Of a stretch of 64,000 nt of DNA, positions 7,230 to 16,787 are shown piece by piece. Each line of letters begins with the position of its first letter. The stretch's first letter is position 1. The notes under the pieces are model-generated. The model did not search any database. It had not been told where the DNA came from and saw only the letters and a list, made by a program, of their open reading frames with translations. The position numbers and the translations under genes are program-made. Source of the DNA: an uncultured Faecalibacterium sp. GTDB lineage: Bacteria; Bacillota; Clostridia; Oscillospirales; Ruminococcaceae. Location: assembly GCA_900539945.1 (NCBI GenBank), contig UQDV01000001.1, forward strand, positions 62,001 through 126,000, read 5' to 3'.

Positions 7230-8894
7230 TTACTGGCGGCCGGTACCCAGCATTTCCCGCGCATTTGCCCGTGAAAGCTCGGTCACATGATCGCCGGAGA
7301 TCAACCGGGCCAGTGCTTCCACGCGGCCCTCCGTATCCAGCGGGTGGATCTCGGTATAAGTGCGGTCGTTCGTCACATTTTTCTGGATCAGCAGGTGGCA
7401 GTCAGCCAGTGCGGCGATCTGTGCCGTATGGGTGATGCACAGGATCTGATGTCCCTGTGCGCTCTGCCGCAGCACCTCACCGATCCGTCCGGCGGCCTTG
7501 CCGGAAACACCGCTGTCGATCTCATCGTAGATCACCGTGGGCACTGCATCCCGGTCTGCCAGCGCATTTTTGATGGCAAGGGTAATGCGGCTCAGCTCAC
7601 CGCCGGAGGCAATGCGGGCCAGCGGTTTCGGGGCTTCACCGGCGTTCGTGGAGATGTAGAATTCCACGCTGTCCTGTCCGTGGCTTGCCAACGGCCCACG
7701 GGCGTGGTGCAGCGTCATGCGCACACCCGGCATATTCAGGAACTGCAAGGTATCGGTAATGCGTGAATTCAGCTCGTCAAAGGCTTTCAGACGGGTCTGG
7801 GTCAAGGCCTCCGCCTTTTCGCGCGCCAGACCATACAGGCGCAGCTTTTCCGCCTGCAGCTGATCGTGCCGCTGCTCCGAGAACTGGATCTGTTCCAGTT
7901 CCTCCCGTGCTTTCTGTCCAAAGGCAATGATGTCCTCCACCGTATCACCGTACTTGCGTTTGAGACGGTACAACAGATCCAGCCGCTGTTCGATCTCATC
8001 CAGCTCGGCGTCGTTCGTGTCGTAGGCATCCAGCCGGTCGATCAGCTCTGCCGCTGCGTCCTTGGCCGAATAGTACAGGTCCATCAGCGTGCCGGACACC
8101 CCGGAAAGTGACTCGTCCAGCTGGGCGGCCGTATCCATGGCGTTGGATGCCTCACCCAGCAGATCCACTGCGCCGGGGGTGTCATCGTCCCCGGACAGCA
8201 GCGCATGGGCCTTTGCCACCCGGTCCCGGATGGTGGACGCGTTGGCCAGCACCTTGCGGCGTGCTTCCAGGGTCTGCTCCTCGCCGGCGGTCAGTCCGGC
8301 TTCTTCGATCTCCTGCACCTGATAGCTCAGCAGGTCGATCCGTCGCTGCTTTTCCGCCTCGTCGGTGATCATGGCGTCCAGTTCCTTCTTGACCTTGACC
8401 AGGCTCCGGTACAGCACATAATACTCCTGATAGAGTTTGGCGTTCTGCGCATAATCGTCCAGAATGCTCAGATGGTGTGCCGGATTCAGCAGTCCCACCG
8501 AGTCGTGCTGGCCGTTGATGTTGATCAGACCTCCGCACAGCTCCCGCAGCACAGCCGCCGTGGTGGGCATACCGTTGATCCGGCAGCTGCTCTTTCCTTC
8601 GGCGGTGATCTCACGGCTCAGAAGCAGCTCTGCCGAGCGCTCATAACCGGCCGCTTCCAGTTTGTCCAGCACCACATCCGGGATCTGCGCAAAAGACGCA
8701 CGGATCACCGCTTTGGACGCACCCGTGCGCACAAGATCCTTGGAAGTCCGATTGCCCAGGATCGCATTGATGGAGTCGATCAGAATGGACTTGCCCGCAC
8801 CAGTCTCACCGGTGAGGACGTTCAGCCCCGGCTGAAAATGAACTTCTGCCTTCTGGATGACCGCGACATTTTCAATTTGCAGGCAGCTTAACAT
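7230..8894 (-). CDS. recN: DNA repair protein RecN
   Basis: SMC-like ATPase that acts early in double-strand break repair, holding DNA ends together. The Walker A motif GETGAGKS is at residues 29-36; the central region is rich in coiled-coil heptads, and the C-terminus carries the ABC signature ASGGELSR, a Walker B (VIYDEIDSG) and the ICITHTAQIA segment. Length 554 aa is normal. It is the last gene of the long minus-strand operon, 26 bases after argR, an order found across many Firmicutes. Confidence 0.96.
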   Translation of the reverse strand: MLSCLQIENVAVIQKAEVHFQPGLNVLTGETGAGKSILIDSINAILGNRTSKDLVRTGASKAVIRASFAQIPDVVLDKLEAAGYERSAELLLSREITAEGKSSCRINGMPTTAAVLRELCGGLININGQHDSVGLLNPAHHLSILDDYAQNAKLYQEYYVLYRSLVKVKKELDAMITDEAEKQRRIDLLSYQVQEIEEAGLTAGEEQTLEARRKVLANASTIRDRVAKAHALLSGDDDTPGAVDLLGEASNAMDTAAQLDESLSGVSGTLMDLYYSAKDAAAELIDRLDAYDTNDAELDEIEQRLDLLYRLKRKYGDTVEDIIAFGQKAREELEQIQFSEQRHDQLQAEKLRLYGLAREKAEALTQTRLKAFDELNSRITDTLQFLNMPGVRMTLHHARGPLASHGQDSVEFYISTNAGEAPKPLARIASGGELSRITLAIKNALADRDAVPTVIYDEIDSGVSGKAAGRIGEVLRQSAQGHQILCITHTAQIAALADCHLLIQKNVTNDRTYTEIHPLDTEGRVEALARLISGDHVTELSRANAREMLGTGRQ

Positions 8895-8920
8895 GGTTTA
8901 TCGTCTCTCCCGCGTTTGTT

Positions 8921-9403
8921 TTACCCGATGTGCCGGGTCAGTTCCGTGCAGATGGTCTTGGCGTCCCGCTCGGAGCGGGCAACGATCAGAAAAGTGTCAT
9001 CACCCGAAAGGGTGCCGACCACGTTTTTCCACTGCAATGCGTCAAATACCTCACAGGCTGCATTGGCCATGCCGGAATAGCACTTGACCAGCACCACATG
9101 GCCTGCATAGTCCACCCCCAGCACCGACTCATGAAAGATCGTCTCAAACCGGCCCTGGGTCTTGGGGTTAAAGCTCTCGTTCCGGCTGGAAACATAGCGG
9201 TAGCCCTCTGCGGTGGCGGCCTTGACCAGGCACAGCTCCCGGATATCCCGCGAGATCGTGGCCTGAGTTACATCAAACCCTTCCTTGCGCAGATAGTCCA
9301 GCAGCACTTCCTGCCGACTGATCGGATGCTCCTGCACAAGACGGAGAATGGTCTGCAGGCGGTCTCCCTTACTTTTTGCTTCTTCTTTGCGGACATGTGC
9401 CAT
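8921..9403 (-). CDS. argR: Arginine repressor ArgR/AhrC
   Basis: Hexameric regulator that binds ARG-box operators when loaded with arginine. The N-terminal winged helix shows the family signature TQATISRDIREL; the C-terminal oligomerisation and arginine-binding domain holds GTLSGDDTFLIV. It is 160 aa, about ten residues longer than usual because of a basic N-terminal lead (MAHVRKEEAKSKGD). It lies between nadK and recN, as in many Firmicutes, with no arginine genes nearby. Confidence 0.95.
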   Translation of the reverse strand: MAHVRKEEAKSKGDRLQTILRLVQEHPISRQEVLLDYLRKEGFDVTQATISRDIRELCLVKAATAEGYRYVSSRNESFNPKTQGRFETIFHESVLGVDYAGHVVLVKCYSGMANAACEVFDALQWKNVVGTLSGDDTFLIVARSERDAKTICTELTRHIG

Positions 9404-9421
9404 AGTTCGTCGTATCTCCTT

Positions 9422-10273
9422 TTATCGTCTGCTGCGCAATTTCTGGTCGATGGCCTGGAACTGATCCGCCTTGCTGAAGGTGATCAGCTGCACCACCTGA
9501 TCCGAAAGCCGGACTTCTGCCGTTGCGCCCGCCTTGAGCGGGAATCCTGCTGCACCGTCACAGCTGATGAACACCTCGCCGTCGGCCACTTGACCGACGC
9601 AGATGTTCAGCTTGCGTTCCTGCGCAAACACCATGGCCGGGCTGGCAAGACTGTGAGGGCAGATTGGCGTGACGACCACGCCTTTGGTCTGCGAATCCAG
9701 AATAGGCCCGCCTGCGGCCATCGAATACGCAGTAGAGCCGGTCGGCGTCGCAACGATCACACCATCGCCCCGGTAATGCTCCACCAGAATGTCATCGCAG
9801 TAAATGCTGAAATCAATGGCCTGCTGCAGGCGGCCTTTTGTCACGACAACGTCGTTCAGTGCATGGCCTTCCCAGCCGTCATGGCCCAGAACATGGGCGT
9901 AGAGCAGCATCCGGTTGTCCAGCTGGAACTCGCCCCGCGCCACGGCAGGCAGCTTGCTTTCCATCTCGCTGACCTCGCAGGTAGCCAGAAAACCGCAGCG
10001 GCCCAGGTTGATGCCCAGGATCGGCTTTGCATGCTTGAGCGAAAGATTCGCCTCATGCAGGATCGTTCCGTCTCCGCCGATGGTCAGGATCACGTCCGTA
10101 CGTTCCAGACACTGTTCCAGCGGCAGATATACAACGCCGGCCGCATTGCAGACCGTGCGCAGATCCTCGCACATCAGCACCGATGCGCCATGATTCTGCA
10201 GGATCTGCGCTGCACGCAGAGCGACCTCACTGGCCGAGATCTTTCCAGGGTTCGGAGAAATGTAAACCGTCAT
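9422..10273 (-). CDS. nadK: NAD kinase
   Basis: Phosphorylates NAD to NADP. The ATP/NAD-binding GGDGT motif is at residues 66-70, followed by NLGRCGFL, the LNDVVV segment and TPTGSTAYSMAAGGPI, all typical of the family. The ATG at 10273 has AGGAGG seven bases upstream and yields 283 aa; a longer open frame that runs into the next gene is rejected. It is in the tlyA-nadK-argR-recN series, probably co-transcribed. Confidence 0.96.
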   Translation of the reverse strand: MTVYISPNPGKISASEVALRAAQILQNHGASVLMCEDLRTVCNAAGVVYLPLEQCLERTDVILTIGGDGTILHEANLSLKHAKPILGINLGRCGFLATCEVSEMESKLPAVARGEFQLDNRMLLYAHVLGHDGWEGHALNDVVVTKGRLQQAIDFSIYCDDILVEHYRGDGVIVATPTGSTAYSMAAGGPILDSQTKGVVVTPICPHSLASPAMVFAQERKLNICVGQVADGEVFISCDGAAGFPLKAGATAEVRLSDQVVQLITFSKADQFQAIDQKLRSRR

Positions 10274-10310
10274 GCCGAAGCCTCCTGTTTTGGTTCTGTA
10301 TCCGTATCGT

Positions 10311-11114
10311 TCAGCGGTCCAGCGTGGAATGGCTTGCAGCCACGACCTGTTCGGCGGCCGCATCGTCCAGCACGCAGGGCTCCTCGCTCTTCTGCACGAA
10401 CATCAGATATTCGATGTTGCCTTCCGGACCTTTCACCGGGCTGAAATCCAGCCCGCGCACAGCAAATCCGTTGGCAGCCGCATAGCCCATGGCATTGTGC
10501 AGCACTTCGCGGTGGGTGGCGGGGTCACGCACCACGCCGTTCTTGCCCACTTTTTCGCGCCCGGCTTCAAACTGCGGCTTGACCAGACAGACGCCCATGG
10601 CGTCCGGCGTGGTGATGGCCTGTGCCACCGGAAAAATATGATGCAGCGAGATAAAGGAAACGTCCACGCTGAAGAACTCGATCGGTTCATCCAGAGCCTC
10701 CGGTGTAACGTTGCGGATGTTGGTGCGCTCCATGTTGATCACGCGCTCATCGGTGCGCAACTTCCAGGCCAACTGGCCGTAGCCCACATCCACTGCGTAG
10801 ACCTTGACCGCACCGTTCTGCAGCATGCAGTCGGTAAACCCGCCGGTCGATGCACCAATGTCCATGCACACCTTGCCCTTGGGCGTCAGCGGAAAACACT
10901 GCATGGCTTTTTCCAGCTTCAGGCCGCCGCGGCTGACATAACCGATGTCGTGCCCGCGCACCTCCACCTTGGCATCTTCCTTGATCATCTCACCGGCCTT
11001 GTCCACCTTCTGTTCGTTGACAAACACCACACCGGACATGATCATGGCCTTGGCGCGTTCACGGCTCTGGATCAGACCATGCTGAACCAGATATTGATCC
11101 AACCGAATTTTCAC
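10311..11114 (-). CDS. TlyA-family rRNA 2'-O-methyltransferase (FtsJ fold with S4 domain)
   Basis: N-terminal S4 RNA-binding domain (about residues 1-60, IRLDQYLVQHGL ... VNEQKVDKAG), then an FtsJ-like SAM methyltransferase with the binding loop MDIGASTGGFTD. TlyA proteins methylate ribosomal RNA (C1409 in 16S and C1920 in 23S in mycobacteria) or act as haemolysin-like proteins in older names. The GTG at 11114 follows AAGGAG and overlaps the dxs stop by four bases (GTGA); this gives 267 aa, the usual length. Confidence 0.93.
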   Translation of the reverse strand: MKIRLDQYLVQHGLIQSRERAKAMIMSGVVFVNEQKVDKAGEMIKEDAKVEVRGHDIGYVSRGGLKLEKAMQCFPLTPKGKVCMDIGASTGGFTDCMLQNGAVKVYAVDVGYGQLAWKLRTDERVINMERTNIRNVTPEALDEPIEFFSVDVSFISLHHIFPVAQAITTPDAMGVCLVKPQFEAGREKVGKNGVVRDPATHREVLHNAMGYAAANGFAVRGLDFSPVKGPEGNIEYLMFVQKSEEPCVLDDAAAEQVVAASHSTLDR

Positions 11115-13000
11115 GATATGTTTTCTCCTTTCATCCAGGCATCCATCACCTGCTGTGCAAGGGTGTCGGCATCCAGCCCGGTGACCTGCTTGATCTGCGG
11201 AACAGTCGCATGGGGCAGGTTGGCCGTATGCACAGCGGCGTGCAGGAAGGTTCCATTCCAGCCCGCCTGCTGCAGGCAATAGGCCAGATGCTCCCCGATG
11301 CTGCCCCATTCCACACATTCTTCTGCAAATAGCACGATTTTATAATCCTTCACAGCTTCGATCATTTTTTCTGTAAAGGGAAACAGCTTTACAAGTTTAA
11401 GTGCGTCGCAATTGATACGATGCTCCGTGAGTTTTTCACATGCAGTCAGAATATCATCCATTTCGTCCGCATAGCTGATCAACACCGCCTGGGCGCCCTC
11501 GGTTCTGTGCAGGAAATCATAGTCCTGCCCGCTGCAGTCATACTGCGCCAGACGGGCATTTTCCCCGCCCCGCGGATAACGGATCGCACGGGGGCCTCTG
11601 CAGCCGTCCTTCAGCAGCTCGTGCAGCCAATAGGTCAGCTCCGCATAATTGGAAGGTGCATAGAGCGGCATACCGACCTGGCTCAGGAAAGCCGGGTCGT
11701 AAACGCCCTGATGCGTTTCTCCGTCTGCCGGAACAAAACCCGCGCGGTCAATGGCGAACACGACGTTCTCCTGCAGCAGGTTCACATCGTGCAGGATCTG
11801 ATCGTAAGAGCGCTGCAGGAAGGTGGAGTAAATGCACACCACCGGCAGCATGCCCTGACTGGCCAGACCCGCCGCAAAGGTCACGGCGTGCTGCTCTGCC
11901 ATGCCTACGTCAAAGAACCGCTCCGGCGCACTGTGGGAAAAGAACTGCAGCCCGGTGCCATATTTCATGGCCGCAGTAATGGCGCAGATGCGGCTGTTCT
12001 GTGCCGCTTCCCGCGCAAGCGCCTGCCCGAAGGTCGTTGAGAACGATTCCTTGGGAGCCACCTCCGGGTCGGGCATCCCGTCCGGGTCAAAGGCCGATAC
12101 CCCGTGGTAGTTGCCCGGGTTCATCTCGGCCGGCTGATATCCTTTGCCCTTTTTGGTCACAACATGCAGAAAGTGCGGGCCGGGCCGCTGGCTGATGGTG
12201 CGCAGGGTCCGCTCCAGTTCTTCCTCATTGTGTCCATCCACCGGCCCAATGTACTGGAACCCCATGTCCTCAAACATGGTCGAGTGGTACATTGCCCGTC
12301 GGAGCAATGTTTTACCCTCGGTCAGGGCTTTTTTCAGCGGGGTGCCCACCACCGGGACACTGTCGAGGAAGCTCCGCACATTCTCCTTGGCGTCAAAATA
12401 TGCAGTCGTCGTGCGCAGGTGGGTCAGATACCGCGCCAGCGCGCCCACATTGTGGGAAATGGACATCTTGTTGTCATTCAGGATCACAAGCAGGTTGTCC
12501 AAGGAGCCGATGTTGTTCATGCCCTCATAGACCATGCCGCCCGTAAAGGCACCATCGCCGATGACCGCAACCACCCAGCCCGGCTCATGCCGGATCTTCT
12601 TGGCCCAGGCCATGCCGATGGACAGCGAAAGCGCTGTGTTGCCGTGCCCTGCAATAAAGGCATCGTGCTCGCTCTCGTTCGGGTTCGGAAAGCCGGAAAT
12701 GCCATCCAGCTGGCGCAGTTTTGCAAAGCCGCTGCGTCGGCCGGTGAGCAGTTTGTGCGTATAGCACTGATGCCCCACGTCAAAAACGATTTTGTCCATT
12801 GGCGTCGTCATCACCCGGTGCAGGGCTACCGTCAGCTCCACTGCGCCGAGGTTGGACGCCAAATGACCGCCTGTGCGGGAGATATTCTGCAGCAAAAACT
12901 GACGGATCTCCGCACAGAGCTTGTTTACCTGTTCTTTGTTCAGATTTTTCAGATCGCTGGGTTGATCAATGTTGTCCAGCAGCAACGATTCCATAACCAA
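11111..13000 (-). CDS. dxs: 1-deoxy-D-xylulose-5-phosphate synthase
   Basis: Thiamine-diphosphate enzyme that joins pyruvate and glyceraldehyde 3-phosphate, the entry step of the MEP isoprenoid pathway. Visible are DVGHQCYTHK, the thiamine-binding GDGAFTGGM with the later NDNKMSIS, and transketolase-like pyrimidine and C-terminal domains (GMAEQHAV, YSTFLQRSYDQ). Length is about 629 aa. The TTG at 13000 is 8 bases after AAGGA and is the likely start; an ATG at 12994 is the alternative. It is near ispA, which uses the pathway's products, and overlaps tlyA by four bases. Confidence 0.96.
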   Translation of the reverse strand: MVMESLLLDNIDQPSDLKNLNKEQVNKLCAEIRQFLLQNISRTGGHLASNLGAVELTVALHRVMTTPMDKIVFDVGHQCYTHKLLTGRRSGFAKLRQLDGISGFPNPNESEHDAFIAGHGNTALSLSIGMAWAKKIRHEPGWVVAVIGDGAFTGGMVYEGMNNIGSLDNLLVILNDNKMSISHNVGALARYLTHLRTTTAYFDAKENVRSFLDSVPVVGTPLKKALTEGKTLLRRAMYHSTMFEDMGFQYIGPVDGHNEEELERTLRTISQRPGPHFLHVVTKKGKGYQPAEMNPGNYHGVSAFDPDGMPDPEVAPKESFSTTFGQALAREAAQNSRICAITAAMKYGTGLQFFSHSAPERFFDVGMAEQHAVTFAAGLASQGMLPVVCIYSTFLQRSYDQILHDVNLLQENVVFAIDRAGFVPADGETHQGVYDPAFLSQVGMPLYAPSNYAELTYWLHELLKDGCRGPRAIRYPRGGENARLAQYDCSGQDYDFLHRTEGAQAVLISYADEMDDILTACEKLTEHRINCDALKLVKLFPFTEKMIEAVKDYKIVLFAEECVEWGSIGEHLAYCLQQAGWNGTFLHAAVHTANLPHATVPQIKQVTGLDADTLAQQVMDAWMKGENIS

Positions 13001-13044
13001 ATCACACGTCCTTCATGCAATGTTTCCTGCCCTGCTGGCACGTC

Positions 13045-13515
13045 TCACAGGCCCAGCGGGTACAGCAGGCCGACCACAAGGCCTACCAGAAAGCCTGCGA
13101 CCACCTGCAGCGGAGTATGGCCTACCATTTCCTTCAGATGCATGTTCTGCAGGAACGGGGCGTTCTTTTCGCTGACCTCGATCCACTGGTCGATCATCTG
13201 ATTCAGCACCTTTGCCTGCTCGCCGGTCTCATGGCGCACGCCCATGGCGTCGTGCATGGTGATGATGGCCACCACACAGGCCACTGCAAAAATGGCAGAG
13301 TCAATGCCCTCACACCGTGCCGTGGCAATGACCATTGCGCAGACGGTGGCGCTGTGGGCGCTGGGCATACCGCCGTCGCCCCACATGCGCTCCAGCTGGA
13401 ATTTGCCCAGCAGGATGAAGTTGATCAGGGTCTTGAGCACCTGCGCCACGAACCATGCCAGGAGCGACACGGTCAGGATGCGGTTGAATGAAAGGATCTC
13501 ATAAATGAACTGCAT
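13045..13515 (-). CDS. DUF212 / PAP2-related membrane protein (YuiD type)
   Basis: A 156-aa membrane protein of the divergent PAP2 (acid phosphatase/haloperoxidase-related) family. It has several hydrophobic segments, the conserved MPSAHSATVCAM motif and the HDAMGVRHETGEQA motif. The phosphatase activity is not established for the family. It is placed between ispA and dxs, so a function in polyprenyl phosphate metabolism is an attractive inference only. Confidence 0.88.
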   Translation of the reverse strand: MQFIYEILSFNRILTVSLLAWFVAQVLKTLINFILLGKFQLERMWGDGGMPSAHSATVCAMVIATARCEGIDSAIFAVACVVAIITMHDAMGVRHETGEQAKVLNQMIDQWIEVSEKNAPFLQNMHLKEMVGHTPLQVVAGFLVGLVVGLLYPLGL

Positions 13516-13551
13516 AGCGTTTCCTTTTGCTTTCCCGGACGATGATCCGTT

Positions 13552-14433
13552 TTAGTGTTTGCGTGTCAGGAGCTGCTGCGCAAGCTGCTCCAGAAAGGCC
13601 GATTTTTCGCCGAATGTTTCGCGCAGAGCGCTGCAGGTCTTTTCGTTTACGCGCTGTGCAAGAGCCATTGCGCCCTCCACGCCATACAGCGTTGCAAACG
13701 TTGTTTTTCCGTTTTCACTGTCGCTGCCAATGGGCTTGCCCAGCTGTTCCGGCGTGCTGGTCACATCCAGCACATCGTCCACGATCTGGAACACCAGACC
13801 AATGCCGTAGGCGTATGCTTCCAGTGCTCGGCACTGGTCGGCGTCGGCACCGGCGGCAGCTGCCCCCATCTGGACGGCTGCGTTGATCAGAGCACCGGTC
13901 TTATTGCGGTGGATCAGCCGCAGCTGTTCCTCGGTCGCTGCCAGTGCTTCGTATTTCAGGTCCAGCTCCTGCCCATACACCATGCCGCGGCTGCCGGCAC
14001 CAAGGCCCAGCGCCTTTGCGGCCTGCACACATGCCTGCGGGCAAGCCGGTGCATTGGCGATTGCTTCAAAGGCTTCGGTCAGGAGCACATCTCCTGCCAG
14101 CATGGCCGTTGCCTCCCCGAATGCCTTGTGGCAGGAGGGGCGGCCGCGCCGCAGGTCATCGTTGTCCATGCAGGGCAGATCATCATGGATCAGCGAATAG
14201 CAGTGTAGCATTTCCACCGCAGCGCTGAAAGCTCTGGCCGTCTGCGGATCACCGCCCAGCATATCACAGACGCTGAGCACCAGAACGGCCCGGATGCGTT
14301 TTCCGCCGCCCAGCAGGCTGTACCGTGCCGCACGGCATACCTCCGATTCCTCCGGAAGAAACTTTGCACAGGCGTCTTCCAGCGCGGCAGAAGCCTGCGA
14401 CAGATACATCTGATATTGTGTTTTGTAATCCAT
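13552..14433 (-). CDS. ispA: Farnesyl/geranyl diphosphate synthase family protein
   Basis: Chain-elongating polyprenyl synthase that condenses isopentenyl and allylic diphosphates. Both aspartate-rich metal-binding motifs are present: LIHDDLPCMDNDDLRRG and FQIVDDVLDV. The bulky residues before the first motif suggest a short-chain product (farnesyl), as in other ispA genes next to xseB. Length 293 aa is normal. It overlaps the xseB stop by three bases in an ATGA-like arrangement. Confidence 0.95.
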   Translation of the reverse strand: MDYKTQYQMYLSQASAALEDACAKFLPEESEVCRAARYSLLGGGKRIRAVLVLSVCDMLGGDPQTARAFSAAVEMLHCYSLIHDDLPCMDNDDLRRGRPSCHKAFGEATAMLAGDVLLTEAFEAIANAPACPQACVQAAKALGLGAGSRGMVYGQELDLKYEALAATEEQLRLIHRNKTGALINAAVQMGAAAAGADADQCRALEAYAYGIGLVFQIVDDVLDVTSTPEQLGKPIGSDSENGKTTFATLYGVEGAMALAQRVNEKTCSALRETFGEKSAFLEQLAQQLLTRKH

Positions 14434-14657
14434 CAGTTTTCCTCCCGCTGTTCCTGTATGGTCTGCGTGATCTTCGCGTCGATCTCCTCGATCTGGAGCG
14501 ATGTTTTTTCCAGCGCAGTATGGCAGTATTCCATCAGAGATGCTGCCTCCGCATACAACTTGACGGCTTCTGCAAGAGTCGTCTGCTCGTCCTGCATTTT
14601 GGCCAGAATGGCATTCAGGCGCTCCATGCCCTCTTCATAGCTTTTGGGTGCTTTCAT
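14433..14657 (-). CDS. xseB: Exodeoxyribonuclease VII small subunit
   Basis: Short helical subunit of exonuclease VII, here 74 aa. The family pattern is clear: SYEEGMERLNAIL, then a heptad-rich helix with LEKTSLQIEEID. I took the ATG at 14657, six bases after GGAGG; the preceding TTG is too close. It begins inside the 3' end of xseA (23-base overlap) and shares its last bases with ispA, so translation is probably coupled. Confidence 0.93.
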   Translation of the reverse strand: MKAPKSYEEGMERLNAILAKMQDEQTTLAEAVKLYAEAASLMEYCHTALEKTSLQIEEIDAKITQTIQEQREEN

Positions 14658-15858
14658 CAATTTCCTCCACGGCCTCCACCCGGCACTTTGCCCGGCGGGA
14701 AGCGCTGCGAATGTAGATGGTCTTGTCCGGCTCCAGTTGGTCTGCCGGAAGGATCTGTCCTCTGCCCGTGGTGATCATTGCATAGCCTCGGGCAAGGACC
14801 CGGTACGGGCTCAGAGAGGCTGTCAGTGCTGCGGCATGTTCCAACTGCATATTTGCAGCCTGCATCCGGCGCTGTATCTGGATCTGAAGCGTCTGTCCGG
14901 CCTGTTCCAGCTGGTCAAAATCCCTCTTCCAGATGTGATGCACGGGCTTGCGTTCCAACGCTAAGTTGTATTGCTCCAGCTCATTATAGCACAACTTGAG
15001 CCGTTTTTGCATATTTTCAGAAATATTTTGTTGTAAATTTTGCAAAATATTCCATTGTTCTTCCCGGTCCGGCACCGCAAGCTCTGCCGCTGCCGAGGGC
15101 GTCGGGGCTCTCTGGTCTGCCACGAAGTCCAGGATCGTGTAGTCGATCTCGTGTCCAATGGCGCTGATCAGCGGTGTTTTGCAGGCAAAGGCTGCCCGCG
15201 CGATCACCTCAGCGTTGAACACCCACAGATCCTCCCGGCTGCCGCCGCCGCGGGCCACGATGATCACATCTGCCCTGCCGCTGCGGTCCAGCGTCCGGAT
15301 GGCCACCGCGATCTGCGGAGCCGCTTCAAACCCCTGCACCATGACCGGGCAGAGCAGCAGCCGGATACCCGGCCAGCGGCGGCTGATCACATTGCGGATG
15401 TCCTGTAAAGCCGCGCCGGTCTTGCTGGTCACCAGCCCGATGCATCGGGGATATTGCGGCAGCGGCTTTTTGTGTGCCGCATCAAACAGGCCCTCCTGTT
15501 CCAGCCGGGCCTTGAGCTGCTCCAATGCCAGCTGTGCTGCACCGATTCCGTCCGGGAACATCTCATTGACATACAACTGGAATGCGCCATCCCGCTCATA
15601 GAGCGTTGCACGGCAGCGCACGACCACACGCATCCCCTCTTCCGGACGGAACGCAAGCCGCCGCGCATCCGAGCGGAACATCACCGCTTTTACGCTGGCC
15701 TGCTCATCCCGCAGGGTGAAATAGCAATGCCCGCTGCGCGCGTTCTGCACAAAATTTGCCACCTCGCCGCGCAATGCCAGATCAAACAATCGGTCGTTTG
15801 CATCAAAAAGAGATTTGACATAGCGGTTCAGCGCCGAAACCGTGATCACTTCAGCCAT
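14635..15858 (-). CDS. xseA: Exodeoxyribonuclease VII large subunit
   Basis: Catalytic subunit of the single-strand DNA exonuclease VII. N-terminal OB fold (about residues 1-100, GEVANFVQNARSGHCYFTLRD), then the nuclease domain with IGLVTSKTGAALQDI, IIVARGGGSREDLW and SAIGHEIDYTILDFVADQRAPTPS, followed by a long coiled coil. Length 407 aa is normal. The ATG overlaps the end of the upstream Kae1-like gene by 13 bases, and the 3' end overlaps xseB. Confidence 0.95.
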   Translation of the reverse strand: MAEVITVSALNRYVKSLFDANDRLFDLALRGEVANFVQNARSGHCYFTLRDEQASVKAVMFRSDARRLAFRPEEGMRVVVRCRATLYERDGAFQLYVNEMFPDGIGAAQLALEQLKARLEQEGLFDAAHKKPLPQYPRCIGLVTSKTGAALQDIRNVISRRWPGIRLLLCPVMVQGFEAAPQIAVAIRTLDRSGRADVIIVARGGGSREDLWVFNAEVIARAAFACKTPLISAIGHEIDYTILDFVADQRAPTPSAAAELAVPDREEQWNILQNLQQNISENMQKRLKLCYNELEQYNLALERKPVHHIWKRDFDQLEQAGQTLQIQIQRRMQAANMQLEHAAALTASLSPYRVLARGYAMITTGRGQILPADQLEPDKTIYIRSASRRAKCRVEAVEEIDESTQKL

Positions 15859-16787
15859 AAACCGGCCTCCCGTGCCGCAAGAATGGACACGCCAATGGCA
15901 TTGTCACTGGAATACTGTCCCGGCACAAAATACACCTGAGGCAGGCGTTTCTGCACCCATTGGCGGATCACATCGCTGCTCATCACGCCGCCGGCGCATA
16001 CCACCGGCAGACCCGGGTATTCCTTCTGCGCAGCCTTTGTCATTTTGACCACCGTATCGGCCACACAGAGCAGGCAGTACTTGCACACATATTCCGGGCT
16101 TTTGCCCGCAGCAAGCAGGGCATTGCACTGGTTTTCCAGGCCGGAAAGGCTGCACTGCATGCCCCTCACGCTAGATTTCGGCCGGATCTCTTCCGGGCAC
16201 GCTGCAGCAAGGCGAGACACCTCTGCACCCGCCGGGAAGGCAAACCCGAGCTTGACGCCCACGCGGTCCACAGCCTGTCCGGCGTAAAGGTCCGTGCTCG
16301 TGCCAAGTTGGGTGATCGTGCGTACCTCATCACACAGCAGCAGATCCGTCGTGCCGCCGGAAATATGAAACAGCAGGACTTTCTGCGTAAAAAGGTCTGC
16401 GCCGCGGGCTGCAAACAGCGCCGCAGCGGCATGGCCCTGCTGGTGGGTCGTATAAATCAGCGGGATGCTCCGCGCCGCTGCAAATGCCGTCGCCGCGTTC
16501 ACACCGGCCAGAAAGCACGGCATATAACTGCCCTCTGCCGGGCGCGGCTTCTGGGAGACACCCACAGCGTCGATGCGGGTCAGATCAAACTCCTGCGCAA
16601 GCTCGTGCAGCATTTCCGGCAGTGCCGCGGTGTGGTGGAACAGTGCATCGCTCTGCCGCAGGCCCAGCTGCCCGGGTTTGACCGGAAGAAACCGCTTTTT
16701 TGCACAAACAACCTCTCCGGCTGTATCAAAAACTGCCAGAGAGGTTGCATAGTTGCTTGTATCGACCCCGAGCGTATAACGGCTCAC
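15846..16787 (-). CDS. TsaD/Kae1 paralogue of the ASKHA fold (function unknown)
   Basis: Resembles TsaD (tRNA threonylcarbamoyladenosine synthesis) and is often annotated as O-sialoglycoprotein endopeptidase. It has LGVDTSNYATSLAVFD at the N-terminus, the metal-site THQQGHAAAA with its two histidines, HISGGTTDLLL, and the C-terminal CAGGVMSSDVI and YSSDNAIGVSI. At 313 aa it is shorter than true TsaD (about 335-340), and the typical MMKD-like stretch is not seen, so I read it as the second Firmicute paralogue, not TsaD itself. The GTG start overlaps nusB by four bases. Confidence 0.82.
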   Translation of the reverse strand: MSRYTLGVDTSNYATSLAVFDTAGEVVCAKKRFLPVKPGQLGLRQSDALFHHTAALPEMLHELAQEFDLTRIDAVGVSQKPRPAEGSYMPCFLAGVNAATAFAAARSIPLIYTTHQQGHAAAALFAARGADLFTQKVLLFHISGGTTDLLLCDEVRTITQLGTSTDLYAGQAVDRVGVKLGFAFPAGAEVSRLAAACPEEIRPKSSVRGMQCSLSGLENQCNALLAAGKSPEYVCKYCLLCVADTVVKMTKAAQKEYPGLPVVCAGGVMSSDVIRQWVQKRLPQVYFVPGQYSSDNAIGVSILAAREAGLWLK

